Shown here: in pieces, positions 30,832 to 40,700 of the stretch
How the letters are laid out: the number at the start of each line of letters is the position of its first letter
Position numbering within the stretch: the stretch's first letter is position 1
The notes under the pieces: generated by a model
Databases searched by the model: none
Seen by the model: the letters and a program-made list of their open reading frames with translations, nothing else
What the model was told of the DNA's origin: nothing
Assembly (NCBI RefSeq): GCF_016458235.1
Contig: NZ_JAEMHK010000008.1
Coordinates: 62,001-126,000, forward strand
Reading direction: 5' to 3'
Source of the DNA: Geomonas propionica
GTDB lineage: Bacteria > Desulfobacterota > Desulfuromonadia > Geobacterales > Geobacteraceae
DNA: 64,000 bases
Program-made: the position numbers and the translations under genes

Positions 30832-33201
30832 TTAGTTCCTGAGCGGCTTCCCTTTCTTCAGCATGTGCTGGATGCGCTCCTGGGTCTTCTTCTGGCCGCA
30901 GAACTTGAGGAAGGTTTCCCGCTCCAGGTCCAGCAGGTATTCTTCGCTGATGATGGTCCCCGCCGGGACGTCCCCGCCGGTGATGACGTCGGCTATGCCT
31001 GCGGCGAGGTAGTGATCATAGGCGGAGATGAAGCCACCCTGCTCGAGGTTCCACAACTGGGTCTTGATGCTGGCGGCGATGCCGCGTCCCGGCGCCTTTA
31101 CCGCCGCCTCAGGCCTGCCGGGACGGTAGTTCGCGGCAAGGGATATCGCCTTCAGCTTGGCGTCGTAGATGCGACGGTCCAGGGCTAGGGTAATGCCGTC
31201 GCCGGGGCGCATGAGCCCCATGTACATCAATTCCGTGGCGGAGCTGCTCATCTTGGCCATGGCGATGTTCTGGTAGTTCTTCAAGAGAAACGGCGTAACG
31301 TCGGCGCCGTTGGCCTCGGCCAGCCGGATGGCCCGCAAGGCCATTTCCTTGGTGCCGCCGCCGGCCGGGATCAATCCCACTCCGATCTCGACGAGCCCCA
31401 TGTAGGTCTCGGCGTGGGCGTTGATGGCGTCGGCATGCAAGCAGGTCTCGCACCCTCCTCCCATCACCAGGCTGTGGGGGGCGGCGACCACCGGGATGCC
31501 GGAGTACTTGATCGCCATCATGGCGCGCTGGAACGATTTCACGGTGAGGTTCAGGTCGTCCCAGGCGCCTTCGGCGCAGGCCATGGCGATCAGCATCAGG
31601 TTTGCCCCGGCGGAGAAAAGGCTCCCCTCGTTGGCGATCACCATGCCGAGGCCGTCGGATTCGCTGCGGCGCAGCCCCTTCTGGATCATGGCCAGGGTGT
31701 CGCCGCCGATGGTGTTCATTTTGGAGTGGAACTCGAGGCAGAAGATGCCGTCGCCTATGTCGATGAGCGAGGCAGCGGAGTTTTGTTCCGCCACTCCACC
31801 AGCGCTCTTCAGCAGGGTGAGGGAGATCTGGCCGCGGGTGGTCGGCACCTCGCGGTATTTTCGGTCCGCGATGCTGTAGAAAAAGCGTTTCCCCTGCTCC
31901 ACGCGGTAGAAGCTCTCCACCTCGCGCAGCCACTGCGGAAGCGCCACGCCGTCCCGGTCGGCACGCGCCACGAAGGAGGCGACGCCCAGGGCGTCCAAGA
32001 GCTCGAACGGGCCGAGGTCCCAGTTGTACCCCCACTTCATGGCGTTGTCGACGTTGACCACATCATCCGCGATCTCGGTGAGGCGCTTTGCCGTGTAGAT
32101 CAAGGTGTCGCGTAGCGTCCTCCAGGCGAAATCGGCCGCTTTGTCGGTGCCGGCAAGAAGGGTCTTGACCCGGAGGCCCGGGGCGTCGATCTGCTTCGCC
32201 GCCCCAACCGAAGCGAATTTCGGGGCGACGCACTCGCGGTAGGCGCCGCTCTCGGGGTCGTAGCAGGACTTGACGCTGTTGCCGTCCACGTTCTCCCGCT
32301 TGAAGAAGCCCCCCTTCCCTTTCTTGCCGGTCAGTCCCTCGGCGACCATGCGACGCGTGCTTTCCGGGACCCGGAACAATTCCCGCTCGTCATCGTCAGT
32401 GAGCAGCTGGTAGCTGTTGTCCATGACCCGCACCACCGTGTCGATTCCGACCAGGTCCCACAAGGCGAAGGTGCCGGTCTTGGGACGGGCCATGGCCTGC
32501 CCGGTGACGACGTCGACCTCCTCGACGGTGAGTCCCATCTCCACCATGTGGCGCCAGGTGGCGGCGCCGGCATAGGTGCCGATGCGGTTGGCGATGAAGT
32601 TGGGGGTGTCCTTGGCGAACACCACCCCCTTGCCCAGCCGCTTGTCCATGAAGGCGGCCATGCTGCGCAAAAGGTTCGGGTCGGTCTCGCTGCAGGGGAC
32701 CATCTCCATGAGGCGCATGTAACGCGGCGGGTTGAAGAAGTGAGTCACCATGAAACGGCGCCTGACATCCACCGGGAGCGCCTGCGCCAGTTCGTTCACG
32801 GAAAGTCCGCTGGTGTTGCTGGAGAGAATGGCGTCTGCGCTGAGGTTCGGGACCACTTTGTCCTGGAAGAGGCGCTTTTTCACCTCGAGGTTTTCCAGCA
32901 CCACCTCGATGACCCAGTCGCACTCCTTGAGCCGGTGGCTGTCGTCGTCGAAGTTGCCGGTCTCGATCCAGGCGACGTACTCCGGCGCGTACAGCGCGGC
33001 AGGCTTGCTCTTGGCGAGGGCCGTCAGCGCCTGGTCGGCGATCAGGTTGCGCTGCGCTTTTTCCGACGCGACCGCCCCCTTGGCCTGTTCCGGCACCATG
33101 TCGAGCAGCAGGACCTCTATGCCAGCGTTGGCCAGGTGCGCGGCGATGGCCGCTCCCATGACTCCGGCTCCCAACACGGCGACTTTCTTCATCTGTCTCA
33201 T
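30832..33201 (-). CDS. 3-hydroxyacyl-CoA dehydrogenase / enoyl-CoA hydratase bifunctional protein (FadN type)
   Basis: A 789-aa protein for the two middle steps of beta-oxidation. Its N-terminus is the NAD-binding 3-hydroxyacyl-CoA dehydrogenase (KVAVLGAGVMGAAIAAHLANAG, and STNTSGLSV-like SSNTSGLSVNELA), followed by its helical domain to about residue 430. The C-terminal crotonase part has SAGANLMLIAMA and GGGCETCLHADAI with the catalytic region YMGLVEIGVGLIPAGGG. This order, dehydrogenase first, is that of Bacillus FadN and opposite to E. coli FadB. AGGAGG six bases upstream supports the ATG at 33201 over the GTG at 33204. Confidence 0.93.
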   Translation of the reverse strand: MRQMKKVAVLGAGVMGAAIAAHLANAGIEVLLLDMVPEQAKGAVASEKAQRNLIADQALTALAKSKPAALYAPEYVAWIETGNFDDDSHRLKECDWVIEVVLENLEVKKRLFQDKVVPNLSADAILSSNTSGLSVNELAQALPVDVRRRFMVTHFFNPPRYMRLMEMVPCSETDPNLLRSMAAFMDKRLGKGVVFAKDTPNFIANRIGTYAGAATWRHMVEMGLTVEEVDVVTGQAMARPKTGTFALWDLVGIDTVVRVMDNSYQLLTDDDERELFRVPESTRRMVAEGLTGKKGKGGFFKRENVDGNSVKSCYDPESGAYRECVAPKFASVGAAKQIDAPGLRVKTLLAGTDKAADFAWRTLRDTLIYTAKRLTEIADDVVNVDNAMKWGYNWDLGPFELLDALGVASFVARADRDGVALPQWLREVESFYRVEQGKRFFYSIADRKYREVPTTRGQISLTLLKSAGGVAEQNSAASLIDIGDGIFCLEFHSKMNTIGGDTLAMIQKGLRRSESDGLGMVIANEGSLFSAGANLMLIAMACAEGAWDDLNLTVKSFQRAMMAIKYSGIPVVAAPHSLVMGGGCETCLHADAINAHAETYMGLVEIGVGLIPAGGGTKEMALRAIRLAEANGADVTPFLLKNYQNIAMAKMSSSATELMYMGLMRPGDGITLALDRRIYDAKLKAISLAANYRPGRPEAAVKAPGRGIAASIKTQLWNLEQGGFISAYDHYLAAGIADVITGGDVPAGTIISEEYLLDLERETFLKFCGQKKTQERIQHMLKKGKPLRN

Positions 33202-33232
33202 CACATTCCTCCTGCGCTCTCCTGGCGCGGCC

Positions 33233-35041
33233 TCAGTTCTCCGCGACAGTATACATCCGCTCTATCTTATCCTTATAACGTTCAGAAATCACCCGCCTTT
33301 TCACCTTCAGGGTCGGGGTGAGCTCCCCAGCCTCCAGGGTGAAATCGCGCGGCAGCAGCACGAAATGCTTGATGGTCTCGTAATGGGCCAGTTCGGCGTT
33401 AACCGCCTCCACCCGCTGCCGGTACAGCTCGAGGACCGGCTCGTGCACCACTAGGTCCTCGAGATCGGTATAGACGATCTTCTTCTCCTGCGCGAATTCC
33501 AGGAGCTTCTCCAGGGTCGGCACGAGCAGCGCGGTAAGGTAGGGCCTCTTGTCCCCGTAGACGTAGGCCTGGGAGATGTACTTGTCACGTTTCAGCAGGC
33601 TCTCGATGGGCTGGGGCGCGATGTTCTTGCCGCCGGCGGTAACGATGAGGTCCTTCTTGCGGTCGGTGATCACCACGAAGCCCGCATCGATGCGCCCGAT
33701 GTCGCCGGTCTTAAGCCAGCCTTCGCTGAAGGCCTCGGTGGTGGCGGCCTCGTCCTTGTAGTATCCCCGCATCACCTGCGGCCCGCGCACCAGCAGTTCG
33801 CCGTCTTGCGCCACGCGGAACTCGGTCCCCTCGAGCGGCGTACCCACGCTTCCGAAGCGGAGTTGGTCGAAGGTGTTGTTGCAAAGGACGGGGCTGGTTT
33901 CGGTGAGCCCGTAACCCTCCAGGATGGGCACCCCGATGCTCCAGAAGAACTCGTTGATCTCGCGGTCCAAGGGAGCGCCCCCGCTGGAGCAGAACTTGAG
34001 GTTGTTGCCGAAACGCTGGCGCAGCTTGCTGAAGACGAGGCGGTCGGCGACGGCGTGCTGCAGTGAGAGCCACAGCGGCACCTTCTTGTCGATGTACCTG
34101 GCGTGCACGAACCTGCGCCCGACGGCGAGCACGGTCCTGAAAAGCTTCCTCTTGTACAACGACAGCTGGTGCACGTGCTCGTAGATGCGCGAGTGGATCT
34201 TTTCGAAGAGCCTGGGGACGCAGACCATGATGGTGGGCTGGATCTCCAGCATGTTCTCGGCTATCTTCTCTATGCTGTCGGCGAAGGCGATCATGGCCCC
34301 GCTGGCGATAGGGAGGTAGTAGCCGGTGCACCGCTCCAACACGTGGCTTAGCGGCAGAAAGCTCAGGAACACCTCCCCTTCCTGCACGGCTGCCTTGCGG
34401 ATGGTGGCGAAGGCGTCGTAGAGCATGTTTCGGTGCGAGAGCATCACCCCCTTGGGGATACCCGTAGTCCCCGAGGTGTAGATGATGGTCATCAGCGACT
34501 CCGGCTCGATGGCGTCGATGACGGCGGAAAGTTCTTCACGCTCCTGCTCGGTGATTGGGTCGTCGATCTCGGAAAGCTGGTAGAACGTGGTGAGTGGCAG
34601 CGAGGGTTCCCCCAGGAAGCGCTCGAAGGATACCACCAGTTGCACCATGGGGATGGCGTCCTTGACCTTGATGAGCTTGCGGTACTGCGACTTCCCGGAG
34701 ATGAAGACGATGCGCGCGTCGCTGTGGTTCAGGGCATATTCCACCTGTTCCGGCGTGTTGGTGGCGTAGACCGGAACGGTGACCGCACCGGCGCAGAGGA
34801 TGCCCAAGTCGGCGATGACCCAGCCGACGCGATTTTCCGACAGGATGGCGATTTTATCGCCCGGCTTGACGCCGAGCTTCCTGAGGCCGCGCGCAACCAT
34901 CAGGGCGCGGTTGAACAACTGGGAGTAGCTCAAGGTGACCCAGTTGCCCTGCTTTCTGTACTTCACCGCCAGCTTCGCGTCCAGCCGGTTTGCCTGGTGC
35001 CGTAGCAGGTCTGGTATGGATTTAAAAGGCACCTTTTCCAC
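33233..35041 (-). CDS. fadD: Long-chain fatty acid-CoA ligase
   Basis: A 602-aa AMP-forming synthetase that activates fatty acids to acyl-CoA. The P-loop-like motif IIYTSGTTGIPKGVMLSH, the adenine motif EGYGLTETSPV and WLKTGDIGRID are all present, with the C-terminal Lys region TAGGKNIAPQPIE. It is similar to the FadD15/AAS-like group. GGAG lies six bases before a GTG at 35041; the TTG at 35053 has no binding site. First gene of the fad operon, with 31 bases to the next gene. A dyad at 35078-35097 in its upstream region is a candidate operator. Confidence 0.92.
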   Translation of the reverse strand: MEKVPFKSIPDLLRHQANRLDAKLAVKYRKQGNWVTLSYSQLFNRALMVARGLRKLGVKPGDKIAILSENRVGWVIADLGILCAGAVTVPVYATNTPEQVEYALNHSDARIVFISGKSQYRKLIKVKDAIPMVQLVVSFERFLGEPSLPLTTFYQLSEIDDPITEQEREELSAVIDAIEPESLMTIIYTSGTTGIPKGVMLSHRNMLYDAFATIRKAAVQEGEVFLSFLPLSHVLERCTGYYLPIASGAMIAFADSIEKIAENMLEIQPTIMVCVPRLFEKIHSRIYEHVHQLSLYKRKLFRTVLAVGRRFVHARYIDKKVPLWLSLQHAVADRLVFSKLRQRFGNNLKFCSSGGAPLDREINEFFWSIGVPILEGYGLTETSPVLCNNTFDQLRFGSVGTPLEGTEFRVAQDGELLVRGPQVMRGYYKDEAATTEAFSEGWLKTGDIGRIDAGFVVITDRKKDLIVTAGGKNIAPQPIESLLKRDKYISQAYVYGDKRPYLTALLVPTLEKLLEFAQEKKIVYTDLEDLVVHEPVLELYRQRVEAVNAELAHYETIKHFVLLPRDFTLEAGELTPTLKVKRRVISERYKDKIERMYTVAEN

Positions 35042-35077
35042 AACAAACTCCAATCAAAGAGAATAAAAGGATGTCTT

Positions 35078-35097
35078 TGTACTTATAAGATAGTACA
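35078..35097. promoter_or_regulatory. Dyad operator candidate upstream of fadD
   Basis: TGTACT (35078-35083) and AGTACA (35092-35097) are a perfect inverted repeat with an eight-base AT-rich spacer, 37 bases before the fadD start. It is well placed for repression of the fad operon. It does not resemble the E. coli FadR site. Binding by the FadR-like protein at 25936 is inference. Confidence 0.45.
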
Positions 35098-35202
35098 TGG
35101 TATGCATAATACAAGAGAGATCCAACACATAGCCGAAAAAAAGACTAACACAAGACCTTGGCAGTAATCCACAAATGGTGAAACTTGTTATGCAGGAATA
35201 GT

Positions 35203-35231
35203 TTGACACGCTGTAGGTCGAACAATATTAT
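35203..35231 (+). promoter_or_regulatory. Sigma-70 promoter for the SCP2-like gene
   Basis: A consensus -35 TTGACA (35203-35208), a 17-base spacer and -10 TATTAT (35226-35231) face the SCP2-like gene. Predicted start of transcription is near 35238, leaving a leader of about 120 bases. Confidence 0.65.
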
Positions 35232-35356
35232 CGCTTGGCCCCGAGTTGCATGACTACGGGGCTAAAAATCGACTGCCGGAACTGCCACATTCAGCTCGGC
35301 CTGTCATTCTCAATGTTACTAAACGGGAAAATTCACTGTTATGCAAGGAGTTAGCT

Positions 35357-35662
35357 GTGATTGAAACGATGATATCGGAAATGGAAGCTGCGTTCTGCCA
35401 AGGAGTATTTGACTGTGACACCGTGTTTCTCTTTCACCTAGAGCAGGATACCGTCACCATCATGGTAGGGGCGGATCACTACCGTGCGGTCAAAGGGGGG
35501 ACGCCGGAGCCTGTCGATTGCGAATGCATCACCAGCGCCGAGATGTTCAGAAAGATCTGGTACGACGGCTACCGGCCGGGGATCATGGATTTCCTCGGCG
35601 GCGCGATCAGGTGCGACAACCCGTTGCTCCTTCCCCGTTTCCTGAAGGCCTTCGGCCGCTAG
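35357..35662 (+). CDS. SCP2 sterol-binding-domain-like protein
   Basis: A 101-aa soluble protein that fits an SCP2 lipid-binding fold: VFLFHLEQDTVTIMVGADHYRAVKGG is followed by a CECITSAEMFRKIWYDGYRPGIMDFLGGAIRCD segment of which the pattern ITSAEMF...G......F..G.I is that of SCP2 domains. AAGGAG six bases before the GTG at 35357 fixes the start; the frame from 35246 is longer but lacks a binding site. It is divergent from the fad operon and has its own consensus promoter. A role in carrying fatty acyl chains fits the location; unproven. Confidence 0.65.
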   Translation: MIETMISEMEAAFCQGVFDCDTVFLFHLEQDTVTIMVGADHYRAVKGGTPEPVDCECITSAEMFRKIWYDGYRPGIMDFLGGAIRCDNPLLLPRFLKAFGR

Positions 35663-35664
35663 GT

Positions 35665-37359
35665 TTACTGCGGTGGCGCCCCCTCGGGCGCCGACCGGGC
35701 CAGCATTCCCTCGAACTCCCTCGCAGGCACCGGCCTGCCGATCAGGTCCCCTTGCACCTCGTCGCAGCCGTAATACTGCATCAGTTCCAGTTGTTCAGGG
35801 CGCTCCACCCCCACGGCGTTCACCCTGAGCTTCAAGCTGTGCGACATGCAGATCATCGCGCTTACCACGTCCAGATTGTCAGGGTTGGCGAGATCCCTGA
35901 TGAAGCTGCGGTCGATCTTCAGCTTGGCGATGGGAAGCTGCCTGATCCGCTGCAACGACGAGGAACCGACGCCGAAATCGTCCACCGAGAACGCCACCCC
36001 CGCCTCGGTGAGCCGCAGCATGTTCTGCCGCGACGCCCCGCCGTTGTCCATGATGGCCCGCTCCGGGATGTCGATCTGCAGCGTGCCCGGTCCGATGCCG
36101 GTCTGCGAGAGGGCGGCCAGGGTCTGTTCGAGAAAATGGGGCTGGTGGAACTCGCGGTTGGAGAGGTTCACGGCCAGCGAGAGGTCGAAGCCTTTTTGCT
36201 GCCACTGCTTCACCTGGTTGCAGGCGTGGTGGATGACCCATTCGCCGATGGGTACTATGACGCCGCTTTCTTCGGCGACGGTGATGAACTGATCCGGGAG
36301 CAGGAGGCCCCGTTCCGGATGATGCCAGCGCAAAAGGGCCTCGACCGCGATGATGCGTCCGTTGTCCAGGCTCAATAGCGGCTGGTAGAGTAGTTCCAGT
36401 TCCCCCCTGGCGACGGCCAGGCGTAGTTGCCGCTCCAGGTTCTGGCGATTGACCGTGCGCGCGTTGATCTCGCTGTTGTAGAACAGGTAGCTGTTTCCCT
36501 GGTTCTGTTTGGCCGCGTACATGGCCCCGTCGGCCTTTTGCAGCAGTTCCTCGCTGCTGTCGCCGTCAGCCGGGAACATGCTGATGCCGACGCTCGTCCC
36601 CACCTTTACCTCGATCCCTTCCAGCCGAAACGGCGCCTGGAACACCCCCATGATCTTGCTCACGACGGTGCCCACATCGTCAGCCTGCGCCAGGTCAGGC
36701 ATGAGCACGTTGAATTCGTCCCCCCCTATGCGCGCCACGGTGTCGGACTCGCGCACGCACGCTTTGAGCCTTTGCGCCACCGATTGCAGCAGCAGGTCTC
36801 CCGCCGCGTGCCCCAGCGTGTCGTTGATCTGCTTGAAGTGGTCCAGATCCAGGAAGAGCACCGCCAGGTTCTTGCGGTTGCGGCGCGCCTGGGCCAACTC
36901 CAGGGCGAGGAAGTCCAGGAAGAGCTTGCGGTTGGGAAGGTCGGTGAGCGGGTCGTGCTGCGCCTGGTGCTTGATCACCTGTTCCAACCGCTTGCGTTCG
37001 CTGATGTCCTTGAACAGGGTGAGCAGGAAGGGGGTCCCGTCCATCTCGATGCAGTCCGCCGACACCAGCCCCTCCAGTTCCTGCCCGGACTTTGCACTGA
37101 TGCGCACCTCCATGTCGCGCACCGCCCCCTTTTCGGAGAGTTCGAAAAGGAGCGCCCCCGGCTGTGCCTGATCGAGCCAAAGGCCAAGTTCGTCGTTGCT
37201 GCGTCCGATGACCTCCTCGCGCTCGAACCCCAACACCTTGAGGAACGCCTCGTTCACCTCCACCAGTTTGCCGTCGGCAAGACTCGCGATGCTCAACAGG
37301 TCCGGCGTCGCCTGAAAAATTGTGGAAAAACGACGCTCCGAGGCGCGCAACGCAGCCAC
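35665..37359 (-). CDS. PAS-GGDEF-EAL protein (c-di-GMP), apparently frameshifted from its receiver domain
   Basis: From the GTG at 37359 this encodes 564 residues: a PAS domain (about 5-130, RRFSTIFQATPDLLSI to FKDISERKRLE), GGDEF (about 135-300) and EAL (about 310-555). The GGDEF motif is intact (RIGGDEF) with the inhibitory RxxD (RESD) five residues upstream, so cyclase activity is plausible. The EAL domain keeps EALLRW, NLSNREF, DDFG and KIDRSF, but AEGVE has become AVGVE, LEITE has become QIDIPE and QGY is QGD, so phosphodiesterase activity is doubtful. No ribosome binding site precedes the GTG. The frame continues upstream as KITLRRLVAQQ, one base out of register with the receiver gene, so a REC-PAS-GGDEF-EAL fusion is the likely ancestral or intended product. 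Confidence 0.85.
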   Translation of the reverse strand: MAALRASERRFSTIFQATPDLLSIASLADGKLVEVNEAFLKVLGFEREEVIGRSNDELGLWLDQAQPGALLFELSEKGAVRDMEVRISAKSGQELEGLVSADCIEMDGTPFLLTLFKDISERKRLEQVIKHQAQHDPLTDLPNRKLFLDFLALELAQARRNRKNLAVLFLDLDHFKQINDTLGHAAGDLLLQSVAQRLKACVRESDTVARIGGDEFNVLMPDLAQADDVGTVVSKIMGVFQAPFRLEGIEVKVGTSVGISMFPADGDSSEELLQKADGAMYAAKQNQGNSYLFYNSEINARTVNRQNLERQLRLAVARGELELLYQPLLSLDNGRIIAVEALLRWHHPERGLLLPDQFITVAEESGVIVPIGEWVIHHACNQVKQWQQKGFDLSLAVNLSNREFHQPHFLEQTLAALSQTGIGPGTLQIDIPERAIMDNGGASRQNMLRLTEAGVAFSVDDFGVGSSSLQRIRQLPIAKLKIDRSFIRDLANPDNLDVVSAMICMSHSLKLRVNAVGVERPEQLELMQYYGCDEVQGDLIGRPVPAREFEGMLARSAPEGAPPQ

Positions 37360-37379
37360 CTGCTGGGCGACCAGTCGCC

Positions 37380-37778
37380 TCAGTGTGATTTTTCCCCGAC
37401 ACGGTCCAGGACCCGGAACAGTTCCGGGTAGTTGACCGGCTTCAAAATGTAGTGATCCATGCCGATTTCGATGGCGTTCATCAGGTAGGCGGTTTCGCTG
37501 TGGGCAGTGACCGCCACGATGGTGGCGTCCGGGTTGAGCTGCTTGATCTCCCGGGCCATGGCGATGCCATTCATCTGCGGCATGTTGATATCGGTGACCA
37601 CCAGGTCCGGCTGGTACTGGCGATACAGTTCCAGGCCCGCCCTGCCGTCGTCCGCCGTGTAGATCCTGATCCCGGGGTAGTTGAGGGAGAGCATCCTGGC
37701 GAGCATCTCCCGCGACTCGATCTCGTCTTCGACGAGGAGCAGGGAGACGTCGTTGAAACTTAGTCGGGGCTGTTGCAT
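37380..37778 (-). CDS. Response regulator receiver protein
   Basis: A 132-aa receiver domain with acceptor Asp63 in VVTDINMPQMNG, the acidic pair in LLLVEDEIES, the conserved Thr in VAVTAHSET and Lys in ILKPVNY. It ends VLDRVGEKSH at a TGA. A -1 shift in the A5 run (37389-37393) would join it to the PAS-GGDEF-EAL frame. It is very similar to the receiver at the N-terminus of the kinase at 41301 (AVTAHS, AIEIG, LKPLNY), where a coiled coil and PAS follow in frame. It starts three bases after the upstream kinase's stop codon. Confidence 0.9.
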   Translation of the reverse strand: MQQPRLSFNDVSLLLVEDEIESREMLARMLSLNYPGIRIYTADDGRAGLELYRQYQPDLVVTDINMPQMNGIAMAREIKQLNPDATIVAVTAHSETAYLMNAIEIGMDHYILKPVNYPELFRVLDRVGEKSH

Positions 37779-37781
37779 CGG

Positions 37782-40700
37782 TCACACCTCAATACAGAAG
37801 CGGGCGCCCAGTTCCGTGTTGTTGACGGTGAGCGTCCCCTTCATGTTCTTTTCGACGATGGTTTTCGACATGAACAGACCGATGCCGGTTCCCTTGTCGG
37901 GCCCCTTGGTGGTGAAATAAGGATCGAATACCTTCTCGATGATGTCAGCCGGGATGCCGCCCGCGTTGTCCTCGATGCAGAGCGCCGTCTTGCCGTCCTG
38001 CCGGCGCAGCCGCACCAGGATCCTGGGCTCAGCGATCTTGCGTTCCAGCAGGGCGTCCTTGGCATTCATCAGGATGTTGACCAGTACCTGGGAGTACTCG
38101 TTCGGGGAGCCGAAGATCTCCGCCTTGGGGTCGGCCTCCACGTCGAAGGTAATCCTTGCTGCGGCGAAGGCGGCCTGCAGGATGGCGAGGGTCTGCTCCA
38201 GGACGGCGGCCGCCAGGAATTTCTGTTTCTCCTTTTCCGGGCCGAAGAAGTTGCGGAAGCCGTCGATGGTCTGCGACATGTAGTTGATGACCTGCATGGC
38301 GCGGGAGACGCTCTCCTCCAGGTACTGCTGGGTGAACATCCCCTGTTCGTAGAAGCTGGGGAGTTCCTGGACGATGAGCCCCAACGTGTTCAGCGGCTGG
38401 CGCCATTGGTGGGCGATGTTGCCGATCATTTCACCCATGGCGGCCAGCCGCCCCTGCCTGATCAGCAGCTGTTCCTGGCGGCGCAGTTCTTCGACCGCGC
38501 GGACGCGCTCGGTCATTTCTTCCCTGAGCGCCTCTTGCGCCAATACGATGTCGGTGATGTTGAGGCAGGCACCCACCAGCCGCAGCGGAACGTCGTACTG
38601 GTCGTAGGAGACCCGTGCGCGCATGCTGAGCCAGCGCGGCTTGCCGTCGGGGCCGACGACACGGTACTCGGCGCTGTAGAGCCCGGCGCCGTTGGTGCTC
38701 CTGGCATCTTTCACGATCTGCTCCAGCCGCTCGCGGTCCTCGGGATGCACCAACCGCAGCACGGCATCCAGGTCCACATCGGTGTCCCGATGCAGCCCGT
38801 AATGTTCCTTGGCTATCGATGACCAGTCCCCCTTGCCGGTCTGCAGGCTGACGTCGAAGATGCCCAGGCCGGTCGCTTCCACGGCGAGCTTCAGCCGTGC
38901 TTCGCTCTGCTGGAGCGCCTGCTCGGCCCTTTTCAGGTCGGTGAGATCAACCGCGAATCCGATCCCCTCCGCTGTCGAGTCTGCCATGCGGGCCATGGCG
39001 GTGAGCGCGGCTACCGGTTCTTTGCTGTCGCGCCGGATAAAGACCTTCTGGTAGGGCCTACTGATGCCGCGGGTGATGGTTTCATCCATGGCCGCGAGGT
39101 CCTTGCCGTACTCCTCAGGAGGGGTCACGTCGGCCAGGCTCAAGGTACCGCCCCGGCACTCCAGTCCGCTGTAGCCGACCAACTCGCAGTAGGCGTCGTT
39201 GGCGTCGGTGATGAACCCGTCCCGGTTCCAAAAGAAGATCGCCACCAGGCTCGATTCGTACAGCCAGCGGAACCTGGTCTCGCTGGCGCGCAGTTTCTCC
39301 TGGGTTTCGCGCAGGTCGTTGATGTCGGTGGCCGTGCCGTACCACTTGGCCACCCTCCCCTCCTCGTCCAGCTGCGGAACCGCCCTGGTCAGGTGCCAGC
39401 GGTAACTGTCGTCCCGGTGCTTGATGCGCTGCTCGATCTGGTAGATCTCCCCGGTGGCGACGGCATGGCTCCACGCCTGGGCGGTTGCTTCCTGGTCCTC
39501 GGGATGGATGCAGTCGGTGATGAGTTGGCCGGGGTCTCCCTTGGTCTGGGCCAGGATGCAGCGCTGCACGCCGGTGTAGTTCTCAAAGTGGGCGTTGAGG
39601 TAGTCCAGGTTGCCGTCGGGGTTGGCCGTCCAAACGATCTGCGGCATGGAGTCGGCCAGGTTGCGGAAGCGCTGCACCGACAGGCGCAACTCCTCCTCGA
39701 TCGCCCTGCGCCTGCTCACGTCGAAGATGACCCCTATGAAGCGGCAGGAGGTGTCCTCGCACCAGAAACGACCCAGGACGTTTACCCAGACCACCGCTTC
39801 CGCGTCCGCCCTGAAGACGCGGTGCTCCGAACTGAAAAGGCGGTTCTCTTTGCAGGCACGGTCTAGGTCGGCCAGGACCTGGTCCTTGTCGGCGGGGTGG
39901 ATCCTGTCCTGCCACATGGCGATGGTGGCGCGACCGTTTTGTTCCTGCGGCGCGGGGTAGCCGAGCACGAGGAAGTGGCGCCGGGACCAGATGCCTTGCC
40001 CGCTGGCCGTGTCCATGTCGCACGATCCCATCTCGGCCGCATCAAGGGCAAGTTTGAGCCGCTCTTCGCTCTCCAGGAGCGCCTTGGCGGCGCTTCTGCT
40101 TTCGGTGATATCGGTGAGGGCGGCAAGTCCTGAGATGATGTTGCCGGAGATGTCGCGTAACGGGGTCGCGTTGACTTGGACGAAACCGCGGGTGCCGTCG
40201 CCGCGCAGGATCTGGTACTCCTCGGCCAGCACGGTCTCGCCCTCCTCGATGGCCCGGACCAGCGGGTACCTTTGCGCTGGGAGCGGCGCCCCGTCAGGGG
40301 TGTACATCTTCCAGCGGCAGTGCTCCGCGGCGCTCGACACCTCGTCCACGTTGTCGCGGAAGATGGCACGATTCAGTTCGTTCTGGTAGACCACCTTACC
40401 TGAAGTGGCTTCGGCGATGACGACCCCTACTGGGAGTTGCTCGACCACCGCTTCGAAGCGCGCCTGCTGAAAGGCGAGTTCCTCCAGCATGGCTTCGCGC
40501 TCGGCCTCAGCAGTTTTGCGCTGCGACACATCCCGGGCGATGATCTGGATGGCGGGAATGCCCTGGTAGTCGATCCGGTTGGAGGAGCTCTCCATGAACA
40601 GTTCGGCGTCGTCAAGACGTAAAAGCCTGAACTCGAGCGTCGAAGGTTCCTCTCCCATCATGACCGCGTCGATGCTCTGACGCATGGCCTGACGGTCATC

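Noticed and set aside
37380..37785. N-terminal 140 codons of the open frame continuing upstream from the PAS-GGDEF-EAL gene
   Set aside because: The translation is Arg/His/Pro-rich out-of-frame sequence; the real protein here is the receiver in the other frame.
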